Shown: positions 1 through 7,094, counted from the first letter of the stretch. The stretch: DNA of 7,177 nucleotides from Armatimonadota bacterium (GCA_016199605.1 JACQGJ010000225.1:1-7177), one strand, 5' to 3'. Notes: generated from the sequence alone by a model not told the origin. A program made the numbers and translations.

Positions 1-728
1 AGGAAGTAGAGGAAGAGCAGGCGTTCGAGAAGGAGTTGCGCGCGGCTGTAGGCTTCCGCCGAAGCGAGACGCTGCACGGTCAGGAGGTCGGACTGGATCA
101 GTTCCAGGGCTTTGTCGAATCGCTTGAAGAACTCGCGGGTGAGCGGCTCTTTGTCGAAAGCCTTTGCCCACGTTCTCGTCCATGCTTCGGCGTCTGCGCC
201 CTCATCTTCGGGCCACTCGAGCGCAGGCAGATTGTGCTCGCACAACGTCCGCACATACCTGTCGCCCTGCTTCCACCCAAAGGTCGCAAGCCGCGCGGTG
301 GACACCTTCTCGCCGCGGAAATGGGCGAAGGAGAATTGCTGGTAGTCGGCAGTGGCGCAGACGAAAAGGAGGTTGTCGTGCTTCCATGCGGGAAGGCTTG
401 AGTCCCGACGGCGGCTGGGCACGAGACCACGCAGGACTTGGCGCAGGGCGGTGCGGTAGACGTGGCCATCCGTGAACTGAACGAGGAAGATTCCCCAGGG
501 CTGATTCTCCTGCACGGGTCGGAGTTGCTTTACCGTCCCGTGTTGCAGCCGGGTGGCGTGAGCGCCGTGGACACGAAGCTCGTTGGCCGACCACTCGAAG
601 GTCGCGTCCTCCAGCGCCGCGTCGTCGGGCAACGGCCAGCGCAACTGCTCCCGCAGCAAGGTGAGCAGGGAATCGAAATCGTGAACGGCGCGGACAGCCT
701 GCTCAAGAGACAAGTTCGCCACCTCCAT
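1..728 (-). CDS. Eco57I-type DNA methylase (type IIG/PglX-like), N-terminal part, truncated by window edge
   Basis: This open frame reads from ATG at 728 through 242 codons to the left edge without a stop, so it is the start of a longer gene. I recognise it as the N-terminal region of large Eco57I-type methylases, the group that includes type IIG enzymes and the PglX/DrmMI methylases of BREX and DISARM. Visible hallmarks are the LPAWKHDNLLFVCATADYQQ stretch (residues 112-131), ARLATFGWKQGD (145-156), LCEHNLPALEWPED (162-175), LTREFFKRFD (196-205), and the closing LLLERLLFLYF (232-242) that normally precedes the catalytic part. The SAM-binding and NPPY motifs would lie beyond the edge, so activity cannot be judged. 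Family members usually exceed 1000 residues. The expected role is N6-adenine methylation of host DNA, possibly with cleavage. The start overlaps the small upstream gene by 26 bases. TTG at 713 is a serious alternative start because GGAGGTGG lies five bases before it, whereas ATG 728 has only a weak GGAA. The fragment is clear and the exact subfamily is not. Confidence 0.8.
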   Translation of the reverse strand, partial: MEVANLSLEQAVRAVHDFDSLLTLLREQLRWPLPDDAALEDATFEWSANELRVHGAHATRLQHGTVKQLRPVQENQPWGIFLVQFTDGHVYRTALRQVLRGLVPSRRRDSSLPAWKHDNLLFVCATADYQQFSFAHFRGEKVSTARLATFGWKQGDRYVRTLCEHNLPALEWPEDEGADAEAWTRTWAKAFDKEPLTREFFKRFDKALELIQSDLLTVQRLASAEAYSRAQLLLERLLFLYF

Positions 729-951
729 TGAAAATGATTCCACGGTTCTTTCCAGCGACGGAGGGTGCTTCTTGTGGCTCCATCCCGTCCTCCTCGTCGA
801 GTGTGCGCCACGCTTCCTCGTCGAGGGCGTGGAATTCGCGCTCAACCTCCAGGGACACATCCGCCATGTCCCGGCAGCCTTCAATGACGTCCCGGCGAAG
901 TTGGTCTCGTTCGTGTTGGGTCATTTCCTGTTTCGGCAATTCCGAGTTCAT
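703..951 (-). CDS. Small acidic protein between helicase and methylase, antitoxin-tail-like
   Basis: This is an 82-residue, strongly acidic protein that I cannot assign to a characterised family. ATG 951 is chosen because GGGGAG lies six bases upstream. An in-frame GTG at 984 would add 11 residues and overlap the helicase gene. Residues 14-54 (from RDQLRRDVIEGCRDMADV to RTLDEE, residues 16-54) look like one amphipathic, charged helical stretch. The tail is glycine-rich (GIIFNGGGELVS). The spacing of the pattern LRxxxIEGxxxMADVxLEVEREF resembles the C-terminal toxin-binding tail of MazE/EndoAI-type antitoxins, but no ribbon-helix-helix or AbrB DNA-binding part precedes it. It starts 11 bases after the helicase stop and its end overlaps the methylase start, so it is almost certainly translated with both. 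It could be an inhibitor or adaptor for the nuclease-helicase, or simply a structural subunit. The coding call is good and the function is speculative. Confidence 0.7.
   Translation of the reverse strand: MNSELPKQEMTQHERDQLRRDVIEGCRDMADVSLEVEREFHALDEEAWRTLDEEDGMEPQEAPSVAGKNRGIIFNGGGELVS
719..726 (-). promoter_or_regulatory. Strong ribosome binding site inside the methylase start region
   Basis: GGAGGTGG reads on the minus strand from 726 to 719 and is followed after CGAAC by TTG at 713-711. This is the best Shine-Dalgarno match near the methylase start. It favours initiation at TTG 713 over ATG 728, because the ATG itself overlaps this motif. The site lies within the last codons of the preceding small gene, which fits translational coupling. 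Confidence 0.45.
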
Positions 952-957
952 CGATGG

Positions 958-963
958 CTCCCC
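958..963 (-). promoter_or_regulatory. Ribosome binding site of the small middle gene
   Basis: GGGGAG reads on the minus strand from 963 to 958, begins in the last base of the helicase stop codon TAG (965-963), and is followed by CCATCG and then ATG at 951. It decides the start of the small gene against the upstream GTG at 984 and suggests reinitiation by ribosomes finishing the helicase. Confidence 0.6.
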
Positions 964-3900
964 TAACTCACTTCCATCCAACACACCAACTGCTCCTTTG
1001 CGCCCATCGGGGCCTGCAAGTCGCGGAGACGAGGAGCGATGCAGCGACTACGCAGGGCTTCACGCCATTCTTTGAGTTGGTCTCCGGAGGCCGTGGTTAC
1101 GCGGGGAGTGTCAGGCAGGCACTGAATTGTCTCGTGGATTTCCTCCAGGCCCTCAGCGACACGACCGTCGTGAGCAATGAAGCGCCACACCACTTCGCCG
1201 GGCACACCTTCCTTGATCGTGGGCAGGCGATAGCAACAGAAGAGTCCTCGGGGTGGTTTCTTGTTCTTCTTGCCTGAGAAGAGGCGACGCGGCATTCGCT
1301 GAAGCTGCGAGTATAACTCGGGATGCTCCCGTTCAATCGCTTCGAGAGCCAGCAGCATGCGCTCTTCTGCCGAGTGAGCTTGTTCGTATTGATGGTTGAA
1401 GTTGCGAAGAGCTTCGACAGGATCGTCCGGACGCAGCAGCGGCGCCTCCAGACCGAGGGTTTTGTTGATGCGAAGAACCTTCCCGCTGACCCTTTCGAAG
1501 AGTCCGAGAAGGTCGTCGAGTTCCTGGGGAGGCAGGAAGTTGTAGAAATGAACCCGGAGAGAGTCCGGGTCCCTTCCGAGAAGGGCTTCCTTCGCCAGAT
1601 CCAGGCGGCGATCCACACGACCGATGCGCTGCATCAGCCGCACGGGATTCCAATGTATGTCGTAGTTGATGAGCCGGGCGGAGTCTTGGAGGTTGAGACC
1701 CTCGGAGAGCACATCGGTGCTGACCAGCACACGAATTGGATCGGCCTGGTATTGCTGCCGGTCACTTTCGTCACAATTGTAGACCGGAGCAAAACGCTTG
1801 ATGATGCGCTCGCGAGCGTCCCCTTTGTTGTGACGACCGCTGTCCAATTGCTCGATGCCTTCGACGCCGAGCCTTTCCCGAAGCTGTCGAAAGAGATAGC
1901 GAGCCGTATCCTTGAACTCCGTGAAGAGCACGATCTTCCGTCCGAAGAGAAGAGGGTCCTCGGCAAGTTTGCCCAGGAGCTTCTGCAGTTTGTCGTCTTT
2001 GTCGGGAGACAGGTTCGAGTAGACACCTTTTAGAAGCTCAGCAAGAAGGTCCATATCTTCGACCAGCTCGCCGACCATTGTCTCCACGTCGAATTCCTTC
2101 ACGTCCCAGGCGGGCACGTCCGGCGGATCGTTTTCCTCTTCATCGTTATCCGGATCGTCGGCATCGCGTGTTCGTTCCTCGACCTTGTTCAAGAGATCAC
2201 TCCACAGGGATGCGTGGTCTGCTTCCCACTTCTGCCACCCTGGAGCATAGTTCGCTTCCAGAACCAACTTCATCTTGAGGAGCAACCGCTCCATGCTCCC
2301 CTCAAACGCCTGATAGGAGCTTTCCAGTTGTTTCAGCAGACTGGTGCGGATGAGACCGATGACCTGGAGTTCCTTACGGTTCTGATTCGGGTCTTTCGGA
2401 GCGAGTCGGAATCGTTCCGGGTTGTAGACTGACAGGCGAAGCGCCGGCTCGAACTTCTCCTCCTTGCCCTTGTCTTTCATCTTGGGTTTGCCGAAGGCGA
2501 AGGAGATGGTGTCGTAGATTCCCTCATAGACCTCCTTCAAGGAGTATTCAACGACGTGGGGCGGATCCCGTTGAGGGAAGACAGGCGCGCCGACGAGGCC
2601 TTGCTCCGAGTCGGCTACGTAGGAACGACTTCGCTGAATGACCACGTGCTTGAGGAACTCGTCGCTCCGAATCAGGTCGCGCTTCTGCGCAAGGTCCGCC
2701 GCTTCGTCCAGACCGAGGAGAGTCATCTGCGACGCGTCGCCTTCGGCGCCCGCCTGGAAGCCTTTTTCCAGATCAGTGAAGTAGCGACGGAGGTTGTGGA
2801 TTCGGATGGAGGCAAAGTGGGCTTGACGGTCCTGAACGAACAGGTTCAGCAGATTGTACAGATCAAGGAGGCTGTTGTTGATCGGCGTCGCTGTCAGCAT
2901 ATAGAGTTTCTTCGGACGACCCTTGAGGAGAGAGGACATCAGTTCGTAGCGATTTGCGGACGAGGTGCGGAAATGGTGAGCTTCGTCGATGACAACCACG
3001 TCGGCCACCTCCCGCAACTCCTGCACGGCCTCTCCGAGGGTTTCCGGCCTCCCGAAGTCGGTGTGGTTGTAGACAACCAGCGATTGCTCGAACACCCGGC
3101 GGCGGTGCGTGGCGAGATACCGACGCAGGTTGCTTTCCCAGACACTCTCTCGCGTCGATTTGGGGACGACCACAACCACCTTGTGGCCGAGGTGCAGATG
3201 TCTCTCTATCAACATCAGACCGATAAAAGTTTTCCCCAACCCGACTCCGTCAGAGATGAGCGCGCCGCCCCAGCGCTCAGCGATTGCGAGGGCCTGATGA
3301 TAGCCGTCACGCTGGTACTTACTCAGGATCTTGTAGATGACCGATTGATTCCGCTCCCACGCGTCGGCGCTTATCTCGCGGCCGCTCAGATAGGCGTGCA
3401 GGGCGCGAGCATAGACTTCGAAGGGACTATATAGGCGAAGGTGTGGCTCCAACACGCTCAAGAGGTCGGCCTGCACCTCCTCCGCTTCAGCCCACACACC
3501 GTCGTACCATTCCTTCAGAGCGTTGAGTTGTGAGGCGTCGGTAGTAAAGAGGTTGAGTTCGAGATTTCTGGTAAGCCCTGGTTGGGTGAAGTTGCTGGAG
3601 CCAATGAGACCGTAGTTGACCGGGGTGGGCGGATGAGTTTCCAGACGGTGTGCTTTCGCATGGAACTTCGCGCGAGTGTAGACTCTTGCCTCAATCCGCT
3701 TGGATTGCAGGGCCGCGCGGACAGCCTGCAATCCGGTCAGAGAATCGTCGCGCTCTTTCGCTGCTTCAATGCTCTCATCGCTTTGTTCCCGCAAAGAGCC
3801 CACCAGCGCCTGGCGGGTTCGCTTCGTCGTTTCGTCTCCGAGGAGGATGCGGATCTTCTCAAGCGGCTGCCAAAGCCCTTCGAGCAAGTCGAATGCGCCG

Positions 3901-4019
3901 ATCTCGAAGAAGCCTGTGGCGATGTCCCACTTCTTCGAGGAAGGAAGCAGGGCTTTCAACGCGTCGAGCGCAGTCCTGTCAGGGGTGTTGTCGATGAGGG
4001 TTGGGAGCTTCTCGGACAT
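963..4019 (-). CDS. PLD-nuclease/SNF2-like helicase fusion protein of a restriction-type defence cluster
   Basis: This is a 1018-residue cytoplasmic protein joining a phospholipase-D-family nuclease to an SF2 helicase of the SNF2/HepA type. The N-terminal PLD part (about residues 1-190) shows TGFFEIGAFDLL (35-46), a catalytic-type H120-A-K122 followed four residues later by E127 (HxKx4E; the classical motif ends in D), and GSSNFTQPGL (140-149). The helicase carries Walker A SDGVGLGKT (256-264), DEAH box at 345-348, motif III TATP at 376-379, motif V STDVLSEGLNLQ (767-778) and motif VI QRIGRVDRR (797-805). A long insertion with an acidic stretch (616-632) separates the two motor lobes. The conserved-looking tail ends in QAPMGAKEQLVCWMEVS, a pattern I recall from helicases paired with Eco57I-type methylases. 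ATG 4019 is preferred over the adjoining TTG at 4022 because AGGA lies seven bases upstream. It probably translocates on DNA and cleaves unmodified or invading DNA, working with the methylase two genes downstream. DrmD of class 1 DISARM is the nearest named relative I can suggest, but the PLD fusion argues against a simple assignment. Confidence 0.88.
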   Translation of the reverse strand: MSEKLPTLIDNTPDRTALDALKALLPSSKKWDIATGFFEIGAFDLLEGLWQPLEKIRILLGDETTKRTRQALVGSLREQSDESIEAAKERDDSLTGLQAVRAALQSKRIEARVYTRAKFHAKAHRLETHPPTPVNYGLIGSSNFTQPGLTRNLELNLFTTDASQLNALKEWYDGVWAEAEEVQADLLSVLEPHLRLYSPFEVYARALHAYLSGREISADAWERNQSVIYKILSKYQRDGYHQALAIAERWGGALISDGVGLGKTFIGLMLIERHLHLGHKVVVVVPKSTRESVWESNLRRYLATHRRRVFEQSLVVYNHTDFGRPETLGEAVQELREVADVVVIDEAHHFRTSSANRYELMSSLLKGRPKKLYMLTATPINNSLLDLYNLLNLFVQDRQAHFASIRIHNLRRYFTDLEKGFQAGAEGDASQMTLLGLDEAADLAQKRDLIRSDEFLKHVVIQRSRSYVADSEQGLVGAPVFPQRDPPHVVEYSLKEVYEGIYDTISFAFGKPKMKDKGKEEKFEPALRLSVYNPERFRLAPKDPNQNRKELQVIGLIRTSLLKQLESSYQAFEGSMERLLLKMKLVLEANYAPGWQKWEADHASLWSDLLNKVEERTRDADDPDNDEEENDPPDVPAWDVKEFDVETMVGELVEDMDLLAELLKGVYSNLSPDKDDKLQKLLGKLAEDPLLFGRKIVLFTEFKDTARYLFRQLRERLGVEGIEQLDSGRHNKGDARERIIKRFAPVYNCDESDRQQYQADPIRVLVSTDVLSEGLNLQDSARLINYDIHWNPVRLMQRIGRVDRRLDLAKEALLGRDPDSLRVHFYNFLPPQELDDLLGLFERVSGKVLRINKTLGLEAPLLRPDDPVEALRNFNHQYEQAHSAEERMLLALEAIEREHPELYSQLQRMPRRLFSGKKNKKPPRGLFCCYRLPTIKEGVPGEVVWRFIAHDGRVAEGLEEIHETIQCLPDTPRVTTASGDQLKEWREALRSRCIAPRLRDLQAPMGAKEQLVCWMEVS

Positions 4020-4026
4020 CAAGTAT

Positions 4027-4030
4027 TCCT
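4027..4030 (-). promoter_or_regulatory. Ribosome binding site of the PLD-helicase gene
   Basis: AGGA on the minus strand (4030-4027) stands seven bases before ATG 4019. It is only four bases before the alternative TTG at 4022, which is why the ATG is taken as the start. Confidence 0.5.
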
Positions 4031-4104
4031 GCCTTCAGTCAACTGGTGCAGCAACTTATCCAATCACGCTGGAATCGTCGCATACAAGGAATGGAAGGAG
4101 CCAC

Positions 4105-4117
4105 CCTCTCAAAGAGG
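4105..4117 (-). repeat. Short inverted repeat after the glycosidase stop
   Basis: CCTCT and AGAGG form a 5-bp stem around a 3-base loop, beginning 18 bases after the glycosidase stop codon. The position suits a terminator, but the stem is short and no T-run follows on the minus strand. It is therefore recorded as a weak inverted repeat only. Confidence 0.3.
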
Positions 4118-4134
4118 AACGTCTTGTGAGCTCA

Positions 4135-7029
4135 TCAATTCGCATGGCTCCCCGTGATCGCGATCACGACCGGGACAGCGGTCTTCTCGCTGACGATATC
4201 CATCGTCTTGATGACCTCGTGCGCTTTGCGCGGGCTTTTCCATTCGGTCTGCCAGACTGTGACTTCGTCGGTCACGGGGTTAGGTCCCCGCCAGGCGATC
4301 TTCGCTTCGGGTAGAGCGGTGCGGATGTACCAGTCGGCGATTTGTTTCTGGCCTTGAATCGGTATCTCTTCGATTGAGCCGTCGGTGTAGTGCAACACGT
4401 AGCGGATCGGCACGTTGCCGCTGCCGTAGGTGGTCAGGTGAAGAAAATGGAGTTTGTCGAATCGAGCGTTAACGAGAATGCCTTCGACCTTTCCCGGGAA
4501 GCTTGGGCGCAAGTTTCCGGCGAGGACGAGGCAGGACCTTCCGCCGCTTTTTCCTGGGTCCAGGATGACGAAGGGAACCTCGTTGACGATGAACTCGCCA
4601 TCCGGCAGGTTGCGGAGGTCGTTGATCCCCTCATCGGTCCAGCCGCCCTTGCCGTCGTTGACCTCTTCGTCGGTGAAGCTGCGATTGACGAACTTCGAGA
4701 GGTCTACCGCGCTGAAGCCAGTCCAGTCCTTGGGCGTCGCGCGCTGTAGAGGGGTCCCCAGAACCGGCTTCACGGATTCGAGAGTCTTCTTCACCGTAAG
4801 CCGTCCCGCCGACAGAGCCTCCCGGAGCGACTTCGCCGTGCCGGGCGAAGTCAGGAGGTAGACCGGGTCGGTGCTCAGCGTGACTCGTCGCATTGCACTT
4901 GCCGCCTTGGAGCCAAGCGGATTGTCGAACAGGTCGCGCACTTCCATCGGTCCTGGCCACTTGAAGGTCAGGTCCGCAGTCTCCCCGCGCTGGAAGTCCG
5001 TTCCCCATAGTGTAGCGACCGTTGCATCGCGGCGCCCAAAGATGAACCCTTGTAGAGGCTTGTGATTGGTCACCTCGCAAGTTAGGGTGGCCTTCTCCAA
5101 CTCCCTCGCGCACGCCGTCCACGACACGGCCATCGCCAAGGGTGTGCCGTCGTAGTCGAAGGGGTGGCTGAAGTTCTCCGGGGAGTAGCTGAACAGGTGG
5201 AAGGAGTACTTCACCTTCTCGGCTACGTGGATGATGAGTTGCTTCGCCATGAACGCGGCCTGGTCGCGCGGGTGACCTGGCTTCTCTGTGTCGCCGAAGG
5301 TGAAGAAGGCCCGCCGCTCCGGCGTCTGATAGAGCGTAGCGCAGGGCGAGACCGAAGTCTCGCTGTTCCAGAACGGCTTCTCTTTCCCGAAGTCGCGCAT
5401 GAGGGCACGGAGGTCTTTGATCCATTGACGCACGACGACCTCCGCCCCGGGCGCCATGCGGCCCCAGGGATAGAAGTGCCCTGACACGATGTCCTGATGG
5501 TCATAGCAACCTGCCTTCCAGGTTCTGAAGAACCACGAGAAGCTCATGCTCTTGGGCGGGCCGCACATGCCGATGACTTTGGCTTTGGGGTTCGCTCGCT
5601 TGATGGCGGCGTAGACCCGTCCGAGGTATTTCGCATAATCCTTCTCTCGACCCCAGTAGGGGTAGTAGGGTTCGTTGTTCACTTCCCAGTGGTCAATACG
5701 TCCGGCGAAGTGCTTGACCGTCGGGATAATCCAGCCGTTGATGACAAGATCGCAGTAACCATCGAAGTCGTCCTTGAACAGGCGGGCCGCGCGGTCTTTG
5801 ACCCAGGCAGGCGGGCCCTCGGAAAAGGTCCCAAACGAGAGCATTCCGTACCTCCGTTCCATATCGCAGGCTCGGTCTGCATCTGCGAAATCGGGTCTCC
5901 CTTCTTCGGGAACGATTAGCGACCAGGAAGTGTCGCCCATTGAGCAGTGTCGGCGGTTCCACTTGACCCCCATCGCCCGTGATACATTGCAGAGGTAGTC
6001 GGTTCCACTTACTGCGGCGCCGAAAATCGAGTCGGGCGCGGACCCGTGGACTCGAATTCGCGGCAGCACGGTGAAAGAGGTCTCGCGCGTGACAGTCTTC
6101 CCGCCTTGTTCGTATTCAACTGCCAGCCGGTAAGCGCGGTTCTCCTTCGGAGCAAAGGTCAGTGTTTTGTTCGCTGATCCCGCCGCCCCAAACTTGAACG
6201 GCGCGCGCTGGACCATGCCGCCACTCTCGTTGGTCAAAGTCCATCGCCCGGACACTATTCGTTTGGCGTTATCGGGGGAGAGATACCTCAGGTGAACGCT
6301 GACTTTCTCCCCGGAGTTGCACCAGCGACGATTGCGGGAGAGCAGCAGCGTGTAGGGCAAGTCCGTCAGATCGGAAAGATCATGTTCGAGGTTTCCGTAA
6401 TCAGGAGCGCCCAGGTCAACCAGTGGCTCACTCTTCACCCCCTTGCCGACCACCAGGCGGACCACACCGCGAAACCGGGTCGCATCCCCGACGATGTAGT
6501 TGGTCGTCACGAGTCTCCACGCTTTGCGAGGAGTCTTCCGGTGATCTTGCAGCCACCACGTTCCCTTGGCGCTGCCGTACTGGAGCATGAGCGGCTCGTC
6601 GGCGACTTGCCCATACGCCGTCCCGAAGCTCGTTCCCTGCTTCGTGAAGAGAGGTTCCGCCAGGTAGAGGCCCAACTCCCACTCCTTCACGTTCCCCGGC
6701 GCATCGAGGGAGTAAGCGACGATTGCCTCCCCCTGCTTCAAGGTGACCTGTCGGCGAAAGTAAGCTCCCCCTTGCGTCCCGCGTTCAAGGAGGAACGATT
6801 GCCCGTCTTCCCCCGGCGTCACTTTCGACGCTCCCAGCGCTACACCCCAGAAGTAATCACTGAGGACAAGGGAGTGGTCGCCACAACTGATACTCAGTTC
6901 GCCGTCGGCCGCCTCCTTCACGGAGAATCCGTGTGCCGCCACCTGCGACCAGGCGGCGTGACTCGCCAAGGAACCTCCGAGATAGACTGCGATCAGCAAA
7001 AGAATCATCCATGCGCGGCTGTGCACCAC
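4135..7029 (-). CDS. Secreted multidomain glycoside hydrolase, clan GH-A (GH39/GH5-like)
   Basis: From GTG 7029 this is a 964-residue exported glycosidase. A signal peptide (residues 1-25, cleavage likely after SHA) leads into beta-rich sequence to about 325. A (beta/alpha)8 barrel then begins near FGAAVSGTDYLC (336-347). The clan GH-A signature is good: WEVNNEPYY places the acid/base at E453, SGHFYPW follows at 516-522, and FWNSETS places the nucleophile at E557. A strand-rich stretch follows the barrel. The C-terminal domain (about 770-937), with GWTDEGINDLRNLPDGE and GRSCLVLAGNLRP, matches a galactose-binding-like beta-sandwich I recall from planctomycete and verrucomicrobial glycosidases. 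It probably attacks plant or algal polysaccharide outside the cytoplasm, but the substrate cannot be read from sequence. The frame stays open to 7173, but those extra codons run through hairpin repeats, so the longer start is disfavoured. GTG 7059, GTG 7026 and ATG 7008 are other possible starts, and none has a clear ribosome binding site. It is on the same strand as the defence cluster, but probably functionally separate. Confidence 0.85.
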   Translation of the reverse strand: MVHSRAWMILLLIAVYLGGSLASHAAWSQVAAHGFSVKEAADGELSISCGDHSLVLSDYFWGVALGASKVTPGEDGQSFLLERGTQGGAYFRRQVTLKQGEAIVAYSLDAPGNVKEWELGLYLAEPLFTKQGTSFGTAYGQVADEPLMLQYGSAKGTWWLQDHRKTPRKAWRLVTTNYIVGDATRFRGVVRLVVGKGVKSEPLVDLGAPDYGNLEHDLSDLTDLPYTLLLSRNRRWCNSGEKVSVHLRYLSPDNAKRIVSGRWTLTNESGGMVQRAPFKFGAAGSANKTLTFAPKENRAYRLAVEYEQGGKTVTRETSFTVLPRIRVHGSAPDSIFGAAVSGTDYLCNVSRAMGVKWNRRHCSMGDTSWSLIVPEEGRPDFADADRACDMERRYGMLSFGTFSEGPPAWVKDRAARLFKDDFDGYCDLVINGWIIPTVKHFAGRIDHWEVNNEPYYPYWGREKDYAKYLGRVYAAIKRANPKAKVIGMCGPPKSMSFSWFFRTWKAGCYDHQDIVSGHFYPWGRMAPGAEVVVRQWIKDLRALMRDFGKEKPFWNSETSVSPCATLYQTPERRAFFTFGDTEKPGHPRDQAAFMAKQLIIHVAEKVKYSFHLFSYSPENFSHPFDYDGTPLAMAVSWTACARELEKATLTCEVTNHKPLQGFIFGRRDATVATLWGTDFQRGETADLTFKWPGPMEVRDLFDNPLGSKAASAMRRVTLSTDPVYLLTSPGTAKSLREALSAGRLTVKKTLESVKPVLGTPLQRATPKDWTGFSAVDLSKFVNRSFTDEEVNDGKGGWTDEGINDLRNLPDGEFIVNEVPFVILDPGKSGGRSCLVLAGNLRPSFPGKVEGILVNARFDKLHFLHLTTYGSGNVPIRYVLHYTDGSIEEIPIQGQKQIADWYIRTALPEAKIAWRGPNPVTDEVTVWQTEWKSPRKAHEVIKTMDIVSEKTAVPVVIAITGSHAN
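6955..7029 (-). other. Signal peptide of the glycoside hydrolase
   Basis: The first 25 residues have a short polar, positively charged start (VVHSRAW), a hydrophobic core MILLLIAVYLGGSLA, and a small-residue cleavage site ending in S-H-A. Starting at ATG 7008 would remove the positive charge, which is the reason for preferring an upstream GTG. No lipobox cysteine is present, so a soluble periplasmic or extracellular enzyme is expected. Confidence 0.7.
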
Positions 7030-7053
7030 GCGAAATGAAAACGAGTTTTCGCG
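7029..7053. repeat. Two overlapping, mutually exclusive inverted repeats at the glycosidase start
   Basis: CGCGAAA (7029-7035) pairs with TTTCGCG (7047-7053) across 11 bases. Within it GAAAAC (7037-7042) pairs with GTTTTC (7045-7050) across two bases. Both cannot form at once. They touch the GTG start at 7029, so a structure in the mRNA leader or a protein-binding site is possible. It may also be a decayed member of the hairpin cluster to its right. Confidence 0.5.
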
Positions 7054-7065
7054 GGGCACTACACA

Positions 7066-7094
7066 CCGTTCGTCCAGGACCCGTTCGTCCAGGA
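7066..7094. repeat. Tandem 14-bp direct repeat
   Basis: CCGTTCGTCCAGGA occurs at 7066-7079 and again at 7081-7094, a perfect duplication with a 15-bp period. The second copy supplies the left arm of the hairpin at 7086-7110, so the first copy looks like a partial duplication of that element. Confidence 0.8.

Larger units (their letters stand above)
4020..4134 (-). other. Intergenic gap between the glycosidase and the defence cluster
   Basis: This 115-base stretch must hold the end of the glycosidase transcript and probably the promoter of the helicase cluster. I see no convincing sigma-70 promoter. TTGACT on the minus strand is too close to the helicase start to act as a -35 with a proper -10, and GGATAA further up has no well-spaced partner. 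The only hairpin is the short one at 4105-4117, without a following T-run. No small ORF with a good ribosome binding site is evident. Confidence 0.5.

Noticed and set aside
1323..2033. 236-codon plus-strand open frame opposite the helicase C-terminal half
   Set aside because: It is antisense to motifs V and VI of the helicase and has no domain or clear ribosome binding site, so it is a shadow frame.
2556..3434. 292-codon plus-strand open frame opposite the helicase motor region
   Set aside because: It is the antisense shadow of a frame with an unbroken set of helicase motifs. Its translation shows no recognisable domain, and GC-rich codon use commonly leaves such antisense frames open.
963..4019. 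Firm assignment of the helicase as DISARM drmD
   Set aside because: The SNF2 motor next to an adenine-type methylase fits, but the fused PLD domain, the small middle gene and the absence of drmA or drmB in view leave this unproven, so no symbol is given.
4036..4045. CAGT-CA-ACTG inverted repeat upstream of the helicase, possibly another AGT/ACT hairpin
   Set aside because: A 4-bp stem with a two-base loop is expected often by chance, and the loop does not match the three-base pattern of the cluster at 7086-7166.
6292..7038. 248-codon plus-strand open frame opposite the glycosidase N-terminal region
   Set aside because: Its translation is rich in R, P and H without domain character, and the opposite strand has a signal peptide and coherent beta-rich protein sequence.
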